From Anastatus disparis (taxonomy: Eukaryota; Arthropoda; Insecta; Hymenoptera; Eupelmidae): 64,000 nt of DNA. The DNA lies in contig JAFFSR010000243.1 in the NCBI GenBank assembly GCA_017163975.1, positions 1,116,001-1,180,000 on the forward strand, in the 5' to 3' direction. Made by a program: the position numbers and the translations under genes. Positions 23,794-36,314 of the stretch are shown piece by piece. Each line of letters begins with the position of its first letter. Position 1 is the stretch's first letter. The notes beneath the pieces are model-generated. The model saw only the letters and a program-made list of their open reading frames with translations. It was not told the DNA's origin and made no database searches.

Positions 23794-26501
23794 ATGGAAA
23801 TGGCACAACCAACAAAAAGTACAAGAGGTCGTCGTACGACCAACCCACTAGACCATTATCACCCAACTCTAGTAGCAGGAACAAAGAAAATGGACCCGTG
23901 GGAAGTGTCACAGAGATTGGATAGTATGGCATGTAGCACCGTGGGATCATTACCAGTACTCCGAAGCAGGCTAATCAGGGCAAGCACCCGTGAGATAGAA
24001 CCACACAAGAGAGTACCGTGGAACCCAATTGTCGACGAAAGACAAAGCTACATCCCAGCCACGACGAGGAATTTCTTAATGGCGCCGTCAGAAGATGAAG
24101 ATGACCCAGAAGCTAATCAGGGGGCTCAGTTCGACAGGCGAGGAACTAGGCGGACCGACCAAAGTAGAAATGGGTTATAGGCAACCCCAGCTTCGACAGC
24201 AGGATCGAATGCACCACCGGCGAGGACCCGTGTAGTACAGACTACCGCTTGCATGGCAGCAGTAGCGACCACCACTTCCACGACTCCTACTACCACCATG
24301 GCCGGTACTTTTAATAGTGCTTCGTTACAAACGGTAGCGAGTGCGAGAACCGCAATGTCAGTGACTGGAGTGGCCGCCCGGTATATCGCCATGTCCAACC
24401 ATGCACCTCTAGGTTACTTCCATGATGTGACGTCTATCTTAGGCTCAGTAGGATGGAATTCCAGGAACACACAGATCCCACGATGGACATTAAACACCAC
24501 CAATACCTGGAGACTGGAGACGCCATCAACTACCCCGGCTATACTAAGCCAACAGCCACCAGTAGTATCACAGACCCCCGGCGAAGTTCCTATTGACGAA
24601 TTGATAGCCATGGAGGACCTCTGTATACCAGACGAAGAAGAGCTCGATAAGGAAGAGATTGAAGATGCCTATGCTACTTTTTCTTCAACCAATCAAACTT
24701 AGAAATTCCTGGACGAAGGGTACGCAGTGAAGCTCAAGATGAGGCACTGAATCAACAGGCAGATATACGCATAGATGCTGGCAGAGACCAATATCAGCGA
24801 ACCACTGCTGGCATGACCAGGGAAACGCCAAGATGTGGCAACAGTGGCAATAGAGGTTGCAGAGGCGCAAGATACCATGGAGTTAACCAGTTAAGAGACA
24901 ACCATGATCGACGACGAGATGCACCAAGGGGAAATCTACGAGACAATAACGAGCGAAACGAAAGAAGAGACCGAAGAGATAGCGGAGATTGAAGGGATAG
25001 AAGAGATAGAAGAGATAGAAAAAACAGACGAAATAAAAGGGATAGAGAGCCCAGAGGTCACAGAAGAAATCGACGAGATGATGATTACAGTGACTATTCA
25101 GATAGTTCCAGTGACACAGAAGATTACAGCAGTGATGAGGATTATCGAAGACCTAGAAGCAACCCGGTGGATATGACCGACCAAGACAACGCTGTCAACA
25201 AAACACTGAAAAATTGGAAGATTTCCTTCAGCGGAGATGGCAGAGAAGGACCGGAGGAGTTTCTCGCCAGGCTGGACAACTGCCGGAGAAACACTGGAAT
25301 TCCAGATGAAGATCTTCTAAGGTCTATACCCTGCGTGTTTACCGGTGCAGCAAGCGTCTGGTATAGGACCGCGGAATTAGAAGTACACGATTGGAAGAGC
25401 TTCAAACGGACCTTCAGACATCAATACGTTGGCGATGTCAAGCGAGTCGACCTTCTTGACGAGCTGAAAAGGCGAACTCAGGCGAAGGGTGAGAGCATAG
25501 CTCACTTCATATCTTGCTTCAGATGCATCGTGGGATACTTTAAAAACCCACCGTCGATGAGAACCCAGGTAGATACGGCGTATCAAAATCTACTACCAGA
25601 GTACCGCAAATTTATGGCAGGTAGACGAGTAGACACGTACGAAGACCTCAGAAAGCTAGGTCGACGTTGGGAAAAACAGAAGGACCTCGATAATCGATAT
25701 CAACCCCCACCACCACGCGAGAAGATGTTAATTCAAGGCGCAGCGTTTGAAACGCCTAAGAGGACAGATAGACCCCGAATAGCGAATGCAGAAGAATTCG
25801 AAGAGACTGACAGCGAAAGTAAGAGCGATCCCGAAGAAACTCCTAAACCAACCCAGCGAAAACAACGGCGACGACGCAAGAAAAATAATAAACAGCAAGA
25901 ACCTAAGATTGCCAGAGTACAAGAAGTAAAACAGACCCAAACTAACGCGAAAACCCCACCAGAGACCCCGACCACAATGACACAGAGTACACCTGCAGTG
26001 ATACCTGCGAAGATGCCTATGACAGTATGGCCGCAAAATGTAATACCACCGGTTAACTAGTGGAGTACACCAGCTGGACCACAATACGATGTAAGCAGGC
26101 GATATCAACAGCCAACAAACATAGCTAGTGGAGCTAATGGAGCAGCCAGAGGCCAACCGCAGTACTCAGCGTGCTATACATGTCAGACTGTTAGACACCG
26201 AGCAAAGGACTGCCCACGAAGAATCTGTCGTTCCTGCGGAGGTATGGGTCATTCAATGAGTATTTGCCCCACCCAGTCGACCCCAGCGAATAGACCTAAT
26301 CAAAATTACACATCAAGAAATGCGAATTGGACCCCAAATCAAGTCAGTCACGCACAAAGACCGGATCAACAAAGGACAGCAAACCTGCAACAATCACCGG
26401 GAAACGGAGCAGCGGGGGGGCAGAACCCAGCTCAACCCCCCCCCCCTCTGATGCAAAACCCTTTAATGCCTCCGACTTGGCCACCGACTGGGAACAATTA
26501 G
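23794..26501 (+). pseudogene. Gypsy gag: SAP-like N-terminus, RD-rich linker, capsid, two zinc knuckles
   Basis: From ATG 23794, PWEVSQRLDSMACSTVGSLP resembles a SAP-type DNA-binding motif. A stop at 24178 and a frameshift near 24700 break the first part. The true frame then gives an Arg/Asp-rich linker (about 24900-25130, with a TGA near 24987). The capsid-like domain is at 25170-25720 (WKISFSGDGREGPEEFLARL, TGAASVWYRTAE, GESIAHFISCFR). After a TAG at 26058 come two CCHC knuckles, CYTCQTVRHRAKDC and CRSCGGMGHSMSIC, in the same frame. The product would package the element RNA. Gag ends at 26501 and overlaps pol by 175 bp in the -1 frame, next to G and C homopolymers that could be a frameshift site. 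Confidence 0.8.
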
Positions 26502-29500
26502 ATCAAGAACAGCGGAAAGAGTACCTAAACCCAAACGTAAAGATAGAGACCCCTACCGAAGCAAAAATACCCCAAACAAACGAAACACAAGAGCCCATGA
26601 AGATACTCTCCCCACTCGAGTTTGCAGAGAAATACTCTAGAGAAGGGATTCTGAGGACCATGGAGCACTTGCAAGAGAGAAAGAAGAAACTAGCATTATT
26701 AGAGCAAGAAACATTACAACTGAGTGAAGAGTCTGACAACGAAGAGAGAGATGGATTTAGAAAACTAGCAGAGTTGAATAAAGTATTACGTATCCTAGAT
26801 GAGGAAGAAGAAAAACACCCATCGATATCAAGGACCAAGGTTCGTGCAGAAGAGAGTAAGTCTAGTCGAGGGGAGGAGAAATATCCACCTGCGACGACCG
26901 AAATCAGACCTGAACCTGAAGACGATAATGATGCTATAGAAGGCATGTGTAATGAAAATCGGAATTTCCTGGATGTAGTGCTCGGGGGAAGACAATACCA
27001 GGCCTTATTTGATACTGAAGCAATGGTGTCGTTGATAGGACCTAGCGTAGCCCAGAGGTTCCAAGATAGATTAATTCCAGCCCGCACAGTGATCAGAAGC
27101 GTCATAGGAGGATCTGCTCGATTAATCGGGAAATTACCAGTAGACTTGGAAGTGGATGGATGTGTGAGACGACTAGAAATGAAAGCTATTTCTGCCTTAA
27201 TCCATGATGTCATTCTAAAAATAGATTTCTGTCGACTCTGGGAAATAGAAACGAAGTTTAGTGAAAATTTATGGAGAATGAGAGATGGTGAATGGAGAGA
27301 ATTCAATAACGGAGACCATGCCCACACCCTTGTTTTCGGAGAATGTGCTGGAATTGTAGAATTAGATGACGAGCAAAGAGTAAGAATCGAAAACCTAGTA
27401 AATAAGATCATACCTCAACCAACAGATATACCAGGTACCACTGACTTGTCGGAGCATCACATAGACGTAATGGGAGCAGCACCGATAAAACAGAGACCTA
27501 GGAGGATGTCGCCGATGATGTTGCAGATTGCTCATCGAGAAATAGAAACGATGCTGCGGAACAACATAATTGAAAGGTCAGCAAGTGAATGGAGCAGTCC
27601 ACCAGTGATACTTAGGAAACCTGACGGGGAATGCCGATTCTATGTGGACTATAGGCAATTGAATAAGGTCACTAGGAAGGACGCATATCCAATACCTAGT
27701 ATGGACTCGATCCTAGATAAGCTGAGAAAAGCCAGATACCTTACCAAAATTGACCTGAAGCAAGCCTACTTCCAAATTCCCATGGAGGAGAATAGTAGAA
27801 AGTATACTGCTTTCTCAGTACCTGGCTCAGGTCTCTGGCAATTCGTGAAAATGCCCTTCGGATTGACCAGCGCACCAATGACCTTCCAAAGGCTCATCGT
27901 CGCCCTCTTTGGACCTGAATGTGAACCTAACGTGTTTGGTTACCTAGACGATATCATAATTGCTACTGAAGACTTCGATGATCATATAAAATGGCTAGAA
28001 AAAGTACTAGTGAGACTGATAGACGCTGGATTGACTGTGAACAAGAAAAAGTGTGAGATTTGCTGCTCACAGATCACCTACCTTGGATTCATATTAGACA
28101 ATGAGGGGCTAAGACCGGATCCAGACAAGGTAGCACCAGTCGTCAACTATCCAGCACCTCGTACTGTGAAACAACTGCGACGATTTCTTGGAATGGTAGG
28201 ATGGTACTCCAGATTTATTGAACATGATTCGGAAAAGAAAGTTCCACTAGTGAAGCTGTTAAGGAAAAGCAGAGAATGGAGTTGGGAAGACGAGCAACAG
28301 AGGGCGTTCGAAGACCTGAAAAGAGCCTTAACAACTGCTCCTGTACTCGCCAGACCTGACTTTAATAAACCATTCACTGTACAATGTGATGCCAGCGACT
28401 TTGCAATAGGAGCAGTATTGACCCAAGAACACGAAGACGGTGAGCATCCAATTGTTTATGTGAGCAGAGTACTGACAGCCGCAGAAAAGAACTATACTAC
28501 CACAGAGAAGGAGTTATTAGCAATAATCTGGGCAATCGAGAAACTTAGACCTTATCTTAAAGGTTATACCTTCAAGATTATCACAGACCATAGTGCGTTG
28601 AAATGGCTACAGAAGCTAAAAGACCCAACAGGACGACTAGCAAGATGGGCATTAAAAATGCAACAATGGTCATTTGAGATCGTACACTGACGTGGAGCAT
28701 TACATCACGTACCTGATGCTCTTTCGAGAATGTACGAAGGTCAAGACGAAGAGGAACATGTGTGCGCTTTCGAAGAGATCAAGGATGAAAAACACAACGA
28801 GAGAGTCAAAGAAATAGAGACCAATCCTCACAAATACCCTGGATGGAAATTAGAAGATTGATTGCTATATAGATTTAGGAAAGAACCATTACTCGACCCA
28901 GTGACCCACGAAGAAGAAGGATGGCGACTCGTAGTACCAGCAGAACATCGAGAAAGAATATTGCAAGATGCTCATTGTCATCCTTCCTCAGGGCATCTAG
29001 GACTAGAAAAAACCTATGATAAGGTTATCAGAGAGTATTATTGGCCAGGAGTATACTATGACACCACTCTATTTGTGAAGGAGTGCGATGACTGTCAACG
29101 ATATAAGACCAAGCAAACCGGACCTCAAGGAATAATGGGAAACCGTGTCGTTGAGAGACCATGGCTGGTAGTATCAGCTGACATGATGGAATTTCCTCTA
29201 AGTAAAGGCCAAAATAAATACTTACTAGTCTTCCAGGACCTTTTCACCAAATGGATCGAGTTGAAACCACTAAGAACGGCTGATGGAAAAGCAGTGGCTA
29301 AAGCTTTCGAAGAGCTGATGTTATTCAGGTGGGAGACTCCTAAGTACTTGCTGACGGATAACGGGAAGGAGTTCGATAACAAACACCTAGACCAAGTGCT
29401 ACAAGAATACGGAGTATCTAGAGTTACGACACCGCCATATCACCCACAGGCTAACCCAGTTGAACGTGCGAATAGGACCTTGAAGACCATGATAGCAACC

Positions 29501-30043
29501 TTTGTAAAAGAGGATCATAGGACTTGGGACCAGCATCTTCATGAATTCAGACATGCAGTGAACACAGCGACACAGTTGACACTTAAGACCTCTCCAGCGT
29601 TCTTGAATTATGGTAGACATCCCAGTCCGGTAAAAAGCTTACGAAGAGAAGTGGAACAAACTAGACCAATAATTAGAATAAATCCTGAAGACTGGGCAGA
29701 TAGAGTAAAACGGTTGGATGCACTAAGAGATTTAGTAATAAAACACATCGAAAAAGCAAAAGAAAAACAAGCACGAGAATACAATAAAGGTAGGAAGGAT
29801 ATTAGGTTTAATGTAGGGGATATAGTCATGCGACGTTCTCACCCGCTTTCGAACGCAGCTAACCGATTCTCCGCGAAACTCGTACCGAAATACGACGGGA
29901 CGTTTAAAATTTTAGAAGTTAAATCACCGTTAGTATACGTAGTCGAAACAGAGGGCGGTAAGCGCAATGCAAAGGTACACGTTTCAGAACTCAAAAGATA
30001 TGTACCCTCTAGAAATAAACCTGAGCTGAAACCCCAACCCTAA
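26327..30043 (+). pseudogene. Gypsy pol: protease, RT, RNase H, integrase
   Basis: One frame from 26327 to 30043 has only two stops, TGA at 28688 and TGA at 28859. Protease: YQALFDTEAMVSLIG, in which the usual Gly after DT is Glu, so the active site looks dead. RT: SSPPVILRKPDGECRFYVDY, KIDLKQAYFQIPM, MPFGLTSAPMTFQRL and VFGYLDDIIIA with the YLDD catalytic pair. RNase H: FTVQCDASDFAIGAVL, TTTEKELLAIIW and IITDHSALKWL. Integrase: HCHPSSGHLGLEKT with CDDCQRY (HHCC), then the D, D, E of SADMMEF, LTDNGKEF and NPVERANR. It ends with a GPY/F-like strand region (KYDGTFKILEVKSPLVYVV). Domain order is typical of Gypsy. Confidence 0.92.
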
Positions 30044-30409
30044 ACCCTAATTTAGTATTGACCCCGTGATACATTAATTTTTTTCTATATAATAAATTCA
30101 TAAATGTGTTGTTCGTAGTTGATATCTAAAAGTTATCCTAATCCATTCCACTGATACTAATCTAACCTAGAATAAAACGTGTTGAATTTGAATAAGAATC
30201 AAATACAAAATATGAATTAAGATATAAGAATGTGTAATTTCTGGGAATAATAATGGTGATATTAAATGTGTATTAGTTATAAGTAATTGATAGATAGCAT
30301 ATATAATGCGAGCGGCTCGGTGGCGAGAGTCGTTGGTGTGCAGTGCTACGTGCATAATTAATTGTAAGCAGTCCACTCTGGCGAATGTCCAGCTTAGGGG
30401 GGGAGTGTT
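30044..30409 (+). other. Gypsy 3' untranslated region and polypurine tract
   Basis: There is no env-like reading between the pol stop and the LTR. AGGGGGGGGAG at 30396-30406 is the polypurine tract just before the 3' LTR. The LTR start shared with the 5' LTR is at 30410; TGTTTG at 30406 is an alternative start. Confidence 0.7.
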
Positions 30410-33034
30410 TGTGACGTGGTACGTCCCAATAAAAATTTTTTTGTGTTAATTAAAAATTTTTGTGACGTGGTACGTCCCAATAAAAAAAAAATTTGTTAAT
30501 TAAAAATTTTTTAACGTTGTTATCACGTACACGTTTTTTCACGACACGTCACAACGATTATTAATTTATAAATCACCAGGGCACTACAACACACCACCGG
30601 CATACTCACCGACCCCGGCGTAATTTATTGAATAAGAATAAATAATTAATCGAACGAACTCTTTTTTTTTGTTTACCGGTACACGAGGAGCACGACTAGC
30701 AGAAGCGCGCGGCGGCCATTACATACACAGTCATAGACCATGTGTATGAGCGCTAGTGCTGCTTACGCAGACCGTAGCTAGGGTATCTCTACTACCACTA
30801 CCTAGCAGCGACCGTACGTGCGCTAGGAGTGGCGCACGACGAAGAAGATGTAGAAAGAGAGAGAAACACAAGAAAGAAGAAAGAAAGAGATGGAAAGATT
30901 CACATTCGATGGGAGCAAATTAAGAGTGATGGCGCGCCTCTTTCTCGCGCAGTGAAGAAAGAGGGAGAAGCTAGATGATAAAGAGAGACCAAGAGAGCAT
31001 GGAGAAGGGAGAGTACTCTTGCTCTTGCTTGAGTACAGCTGCACTGAGTAGCTTACATGTATGTACATATATATGTATATAGGTATATATAGATAGATAT
31101 ATCCATGCTTGTGATGATTTTCTCTCTCTAATGAATAAAGACGGATAAAAAGAGAACGTAGATAAAAAGAAGGCTAAAAAGAAGAATAAAAAGAAGAAAT
31201 TAGATTAAAATTACTACAGAAAAGGTGGCGCGCAGGTTGCAGACTTGCGTTCGAGGATCGGAAGGCAAATTTCACGAATAGAAATCAATTATTTGGACAA
31301 CTGATTAGTTATTGGAGGAATTAAAAATTAAAAAGAGATAGACAATAAGGAAGAGGAAGAAATAGACCGAAGAAGAAGGAAGTGAGTATCAAAGGAGACA
31401 TTCGATTACCGTTCTCGTGCCGCATCGGAACTATAACTCGCAAAATCCTCATTTTCTTTGAAGTATTACTTAAAGATTTCGTGCGCTTTCGTTATAGCTG
31501 TGTAGAAATTGCAGAGTTGGATAGACCGGGAAGCAGCCGAGCAGCCAGAGTTCCAGCAGGAGTTTTGTTGCCCTGATCCGTCAACCAACTTATTTTCCGC
31601 AGCCGGCGCCGACCAGTTGCTTCGTGCACAGAGAAAGAGAGAGAGAGATATACGACCTGAGGCCATCACCGCCATCCTTGACCAAATTCGTCGCCATCGC
31701 CGACCAGATTATTGCGTCAACGAGAACTTCGACACCGGTGAGTGGACTGTAGTCCGAATTGATAAATATTTCTTTTGTAAACTAGCGGCTCTCGCCGACT
31801 AGGTGTAAATTCAGTGCGGGCGTAAAAATTAAAATTTAAAGTGATTGTGACAACGTGGTTAGTGCAAATTAAAATTTTTTTTTGTGGTAGCGAAACGAAA
31901 TTAAAGTGCGAAAAATTGATTGTAAAGATAAAATTGTAGTTGATAAAGGGAAATTAAAGTTCGACCACGTGTTCAATTTTTCGTTGACCGGGTAATTCTT
32001 TGTAATTTAATTATACTAAATAAGATTTAACAATAATTCGCTTGATTGACCGGAATAAGAAAAAGTGAGATCAGTGGACATCGTGGTGTGTTACGTAACG
32101 CAATTCATGACGCGGGCCTTAGCAGCCATTTTGTAACTTAGATTTTCTCATCTATTCTGCGTCGAATAAGGAATTAAAATAAACTAAAATCGAATGCTGT
32201 GATACATAAGAATTAAAAATTAACAATTGTTTCTTAGATATATCAAATTTTCGAGAGTGCGGGAGTGAAAATCTGACCATGTGTCTAACGGTTTCGTTGA
32301 CCGTGCAATTAAATTAAAATTAAATTGGTATTTTACATGAAAGTTTAACTAACTATTAAATATTTTTTTCTTATTATTGACCGGTAACTAAACAAATTGG
32401 TAGACACGTGGGACTAGTGTGTGTGTGAGAGAGAGAGAGATGAGTGCGCGGGCTCTTGGTAGCCATATTGTTGAAAGAAGGAAGAGCGAGGTCGCTTACG
32501 TCGACCAGACCGTAAATTTCATTTTTTTTTGATACATTAGAACATTAGTTCATTATTTCAATAAAGCGAATTAAGTTAAATTTATAAATGTATATTGACC
32601 GGGATGTATGGGTGATGAGTGTGCGCGAGTAGTAGATTTAATAAATTTAATAGAAAATAAAATAAAGATCATAGACCGAGCGTTAATAAATTTAAAATTA
32701 TTTTTTTCTGTTATATATATTTTTTTTTGTTGAATAAATTAATTCAAGTGTTATAAATTGAACCAGTAATATTAAAATTTTTTTTTGTGTGTAATACCTC
32801 TTCCAACCTCGATTTACTAAAATTTAACACCAGAGGTCGCCCGCTTCCCAGCCAAGACAGCCCGAGATTCATGCTGCCGACGAGTAAGCCGGAGGCCTGT
32901 CTGGCGCTCTCAATAACTTAAAGATTCTTTCTTTTCGACAGGCCGACTTTGCATGCGGGGACGGGCAAAGTTATATTAACTTATTTAATAATTTGTTTAT
33001 TGAAATTTAAATATAACTTAATTCTCACATCGCA
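30410..33034 (+). repeat. Gypsy 3' LTR, uninterrupted, with a terminal tandem duplication
   Basis: The 2625-bp LTR starts TGTGACGTGGTACGTCCC and ends CACATCGCA. Its first ~50 bp are duplicated in tandem: GTGACGTGGTACGTCCCAA recurs at about 30462. The 5' LTR lacks this. It also preserves the empty target of element A (ACTTATTTAATAATTTGTTT near 32980-33000). Differences from the 5' LTR are scattered substitutions and short indels. Confidence 0.88.
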
Positions 33035-33139
33035 GAGATGACAGTTATACCAACAATGGTTATAAAACGAATTTGCGTATTTTTGAAGTTGTCAGAAATT
33101 CAATATATAGTGCCTGTGCCAAACTGTCTTTACTACTGA
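33035..33139 (+). pseudogene. C-terminal end of Tnp2-like transposase after Gypsy
   Basis: Directly after the GAGA duplication, the frame interrupted at 14923 resumes: MTVIPTMVIKRICVFLK, SEIQYIVPVPNCLYY, then TGA at 33137-33139. The RICVFLK/PNCLYY-type ending fits the family, whose members often end with a short hydrophobic strand and a PN-x-L motif. This demonstrates that Gypsy inserted into a coding exon. Confidence 0.75.
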
Positions 33140-34475
33140 TTTATCTATTATAGTGATTATTCTAATAATAAATATTATTTAAAACTATTGTATTATATTG
33201 TATAGCATAACAATACCGGTTAATTGCTTCTGCCCATCCTGGAGTGAAATTTTATTTGATTTTTGCTTATAGAAAAAAATTGTCCTAAAACTTATTGTTT
33301 ATAACATATGTATTATCAAGACTATAAATATATTTTTTTCTGTACCTCGGCCAAAAACACTTTGTTATTCGTCGAAATCATGCAGTAAAGTCTTGGCGTT
33401 TTCCCCCCGCAAATATGTTCACTTGAGTTGCACAGTAAGCTGGGCGCCAGCACAGATCCGTATACTGCTGTGTTTTCAAATCTTTTTTGTGCGTGTTAAG
33501 AGTAGAGGAGATATACATTTATCTTTTTCTATTCACCGGTTATAAGCGTGAACTCTCTCTCTCTCATATACATACTATAGTTTATCCTTTTTGGTTTACC
33601 AGTCACATGCATCGACTCTGTCTGTCTGATGTGTATTACAAATTAGTGTACAAACAATATTTATTTGTTATAAAATATTAAAATATAAAATAAACTGTTG
33701 ATTGTGCTATTTAATTAGTTTTATTTTTATGAATTATAATCTGTAGCGTATTATAATAAAAGTGATATATTTATGGATTATTTAAATGAATCATCATCAG
33801 TGACAGTGGGGCAGACAGAGAGTACGCATGCCCGGTGGAGAGTATTAGATGATTCTTCGCAATACTTTTTTATTTATTGATTTTTCCTCAATAAATGAAT
33901 TATCACGAACTTAAAGTTGTACGTGTTTTTAGCCCGGTATGGGAAAAAATCGTATATGCCACTTGGGACAAAAATGCGATACTTTAGGCCGACATTTTTA
34001 CCCCAAGTAGCGTAATATATTATTTTCTCTCACGTAAAATATTGTATCTTTCTTAGTTTACAAGATAATCAAAGTCGAAATGAAATCTTTTTTTTTAGTG
34101 AAATCAACATACAAAAAATCTTCGTTTCTAATTAAAACTGCAATGGTATAACAAATACAGATACTTTAAAAAATAGTACTATTAGTTATATTATTGTATT
34201 ATTAGGTTAAATAATTCAAATAAATATTAGTTATTAATATTAGTTATTAAAAAAAATATATATGGCTTATCTTGCTTTGTTTGAAAACTATTCATAAAAT
34301 TCCATATTTTATTTTTTATAATTACACTTTAATATTCATTCATTATAAAACGCATTTATTTAATTATAATTGAAATCCTTTTATCATTTTCAAACTTGAC
34401 TTTATCTAATACTGGATTATTACAAGAACTTCGCTTTCATACCTTATGTAAGTATTTGAATAATCTATCTGTATT
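33140..34475. other. Non-coding AT-rich stretch with a small hairpin repeat
   Basis: No coding region is supported. At about 33950-34020 CACTTGGGACAAAAATGCG and CATTTTTACCCCAAGTAG form an inverted repeat around GATACTTTAGGCC. A related piece (GCGATACTTTAGGCC, then CATTTTTATCCCATGTAGC) lies within the array at 36483-36530, so this is a dispersed short repeat. The rest may include the 3' flank of the Tnp2-like transposon, but I could not recognise its terminal repeat. Confidence 0.45.
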
Positions 34476-34479
34476 AATT

Positions 34480-35650
34480 GAGGGGCTGGAAACGAAAAGG
34501 GCACATAGCGCCGATCGCGCGTATAAGTATTGTCCAACTATACTAAATTTCAAAGTTGTTCATAATTAAATTTTTATGATTTAAATTTATAAAGAATATA
34601 ATTTCGAAACTTTTTTATGTTAGAATCATGTTAAAATTTTTTTTAATTTTTCAATTACTAGCCAAAAACACGATTTTTTTAAATTTATTATTTCAATGTT
34701 TTTTTCACTTCAACTCGTCGCGGTTTTTTTTCTATTGAATATTTAGCCTTGAAAATTTTTTTACATATTCTGCAATATCTTCCGCAAGTTTTAGTCGAAG
34801 AACGAGGTCTTAATATTTATTTATTTACAAATGGCGAATTTTTAAACAAATAAGCCATGTAATCATGAACTGTTATTTTCAAAGACAAAAGTTGAGTGAC
34901 GAACTTTTGAAAATGGCAAATCTGCTAACACAGTATTAAAATATAATAGTTTAAGAAGTTTTTTGGAAAGTTTCAGATCTTTAACTATTATAGTTATTAA
35001 ATGAGAGCATTTTTAGATTTACAATGTCTTGCACGCAGATCGCAGAGTTAGGTGAAGAATTGTGGGGCAACAGACAGCTGACTCCGCGGTCTGCGCGCAA
35101 GACATTGTAAAATCTAAAAATGCTCTCAATTAATAACTATAATAGTTAAAGATCTGAAACTTTCCAAAAAACTTCTTAAACTATTATATTTTAATACTGT
35201 GTTAGCAGATTTGCCATTTTCAAAAGTTCGTCACTCAACTTTTGTCTTTGAAAATAACAGTTCATGATTACATGGCTTATTTGTTTAAAAATTCGCCATT
35301 TGTAAATAAATAAATATTAAGACCTCGTTCTTCGACTAAAACTTGCGGAAGATATTGCAGAATATGTAAAAAAATTTTCAAGGCTAAATATTCAATAGAA
35401 AAAAAACCGCGACGAGTTGAAGTGAAAAAAACATTGAAATAATAAATTTAAAAAAATCGTGTTTTTGGCTAGTAATTGAAAAATCAAAAAAAATTTTAAC
35501 ATGATTCCAACATAAAAAAGTTTCGAAATTATATTCTTTATAAATTTAAATCATAAAAATTTAATTATGAACAACTTTGAAATTTAGTATAGTTGGACAA
35601 TACTTATACGCGCGATCGGCGCTATGTGCCCTTTTCGTTTCCAGCCCCTC
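34480..35650. repeat. 1171-bp near-perfect palindrome
   Basis: The ends GAGGGGCTGGAAACGAAAAG pair with the exact complement at the right. The arms of about 550 bp pair almost base for base (for example ACTTGCGGAAGATATTGCAG near 35340 with its complement near 34780). A short central loop around 35040-35090 is unique. AATT flanks both ends and may be a 4-bp duplication. No protein is encoded. Such a palindrome would form a long hairpin in single-stranded DNA or RNA. Confidence 0.85.
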
Positions 35651-35756
35651 AATTGTCAATCAGGGATTCAAACAATTTATACGAAGATGTTCATGAAAAA
35701 TAATTTTGTTACTTATCTGATTATTTACAGGCACTGAATTTGTCTATTACTCTTAA

Positions 35757-36136
35757 GAGCAGGCCGGATTCGCTGTCCTTGTCTAATTGGCATTTTTGTT
35801 ACGTTTTAATCGGTGTATCTTCAAATTAAAGGTCGAGCGCAATAGATATTATTATTATGAACATCTATGCACAAGAAAAAAAATATCTACCGGTTTGTTT
35901 TTGAGAAAAGTAAGTAACGCCAAAGTAAAAGTTTATGTTTATAATATTTTCGCGTTACTTACTTTTCTCAAAAACAAACCGGTAGATATTTTTTTTCTTG
36001 TGCATGGATGTTCATAATAATAATAATATCTATTGCGCTCGACCTTTAATTTGAAGATACACCGATTAAAACTTGAGCGAATAACAAACAATTCAATTGT
36101 TACTCGGTCGGTATCAGGTTCTACTCCGGCCTACCG
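35757..36136. mobile_element. TTAA-flanked palindromic MITE, copy 3 (380 bp)
   Basis: The flanks are TTAA at 35753-35756 and 36137-36140. The left end GAGCAGGCCGGATTCGCTGT continues CCTTGTCTAAT as in copy 2. The right end is more diverged (GGCCTACCG). The interior is a long palindrome: TAGATATTATTATTATGAAC and ACAAACCGGTAGATATTTTT pair across a centre near 35940. Confidence 0.75.
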
Positions 36137-36314
36137 TTAAATGATAATTCAAAATTCTCAGATAAATCTGAGAATTAATTTAATCGTTTAATGAACATTG
36201 AACGATTAAATACTATGATTTTTAAACAGATATATTTAAGTTTGGTTTCACTTTTTAACCAACATAGCTAATACTTCAAACAAAGGAAAGTCAAAATATC
36301 TTGAATTCGCTTTT

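Larger units (their letters stand above)
14924..33034 (+). mobile_element. Complete Gypsy-type LTR retrotransposon, TSD GAGA
   Basis: Two long LTRs (start TGTGACGTGG, end CTCACATCGCA) enclose a primer-binding-like site, leader, gag and pol in Gypsy order (protease, RT, RNase H, integrase). GAGA at 14920-14923 and 33035-33038 is the target duplication. It sits in the coding sequence of the Tnp2-like gene, whose reading continues across the junction if the insert is removed. No env-like ORF follows pol. Several stops show it is no longer active. The 5' LTR contains the later insertion of element A. Confidence 0.9.

Noticed and set aside
24904..25176. Glu/Ile-rich 90-codon ORF within gag
   Set aside because: It is the shifted frame of the Arg/Asp-rich gag linker; the other frame joins directly to the capsid domain.
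30044..30409. Possible env gene after Gypsy pol
   Set aside because: Only about 350 bp separate pol from the LTR and no ORF with a signal or membrane segment is present.
31509..31802. A 97-codon ORF inside the Gypsy 3' LTR
   Set aside because: The 5' LTR copy has a 2-bp indel in the GA-rich part that destroys the frame, and the sequence is not protein-like elsewhere. It is treated as LTR leader DNA.
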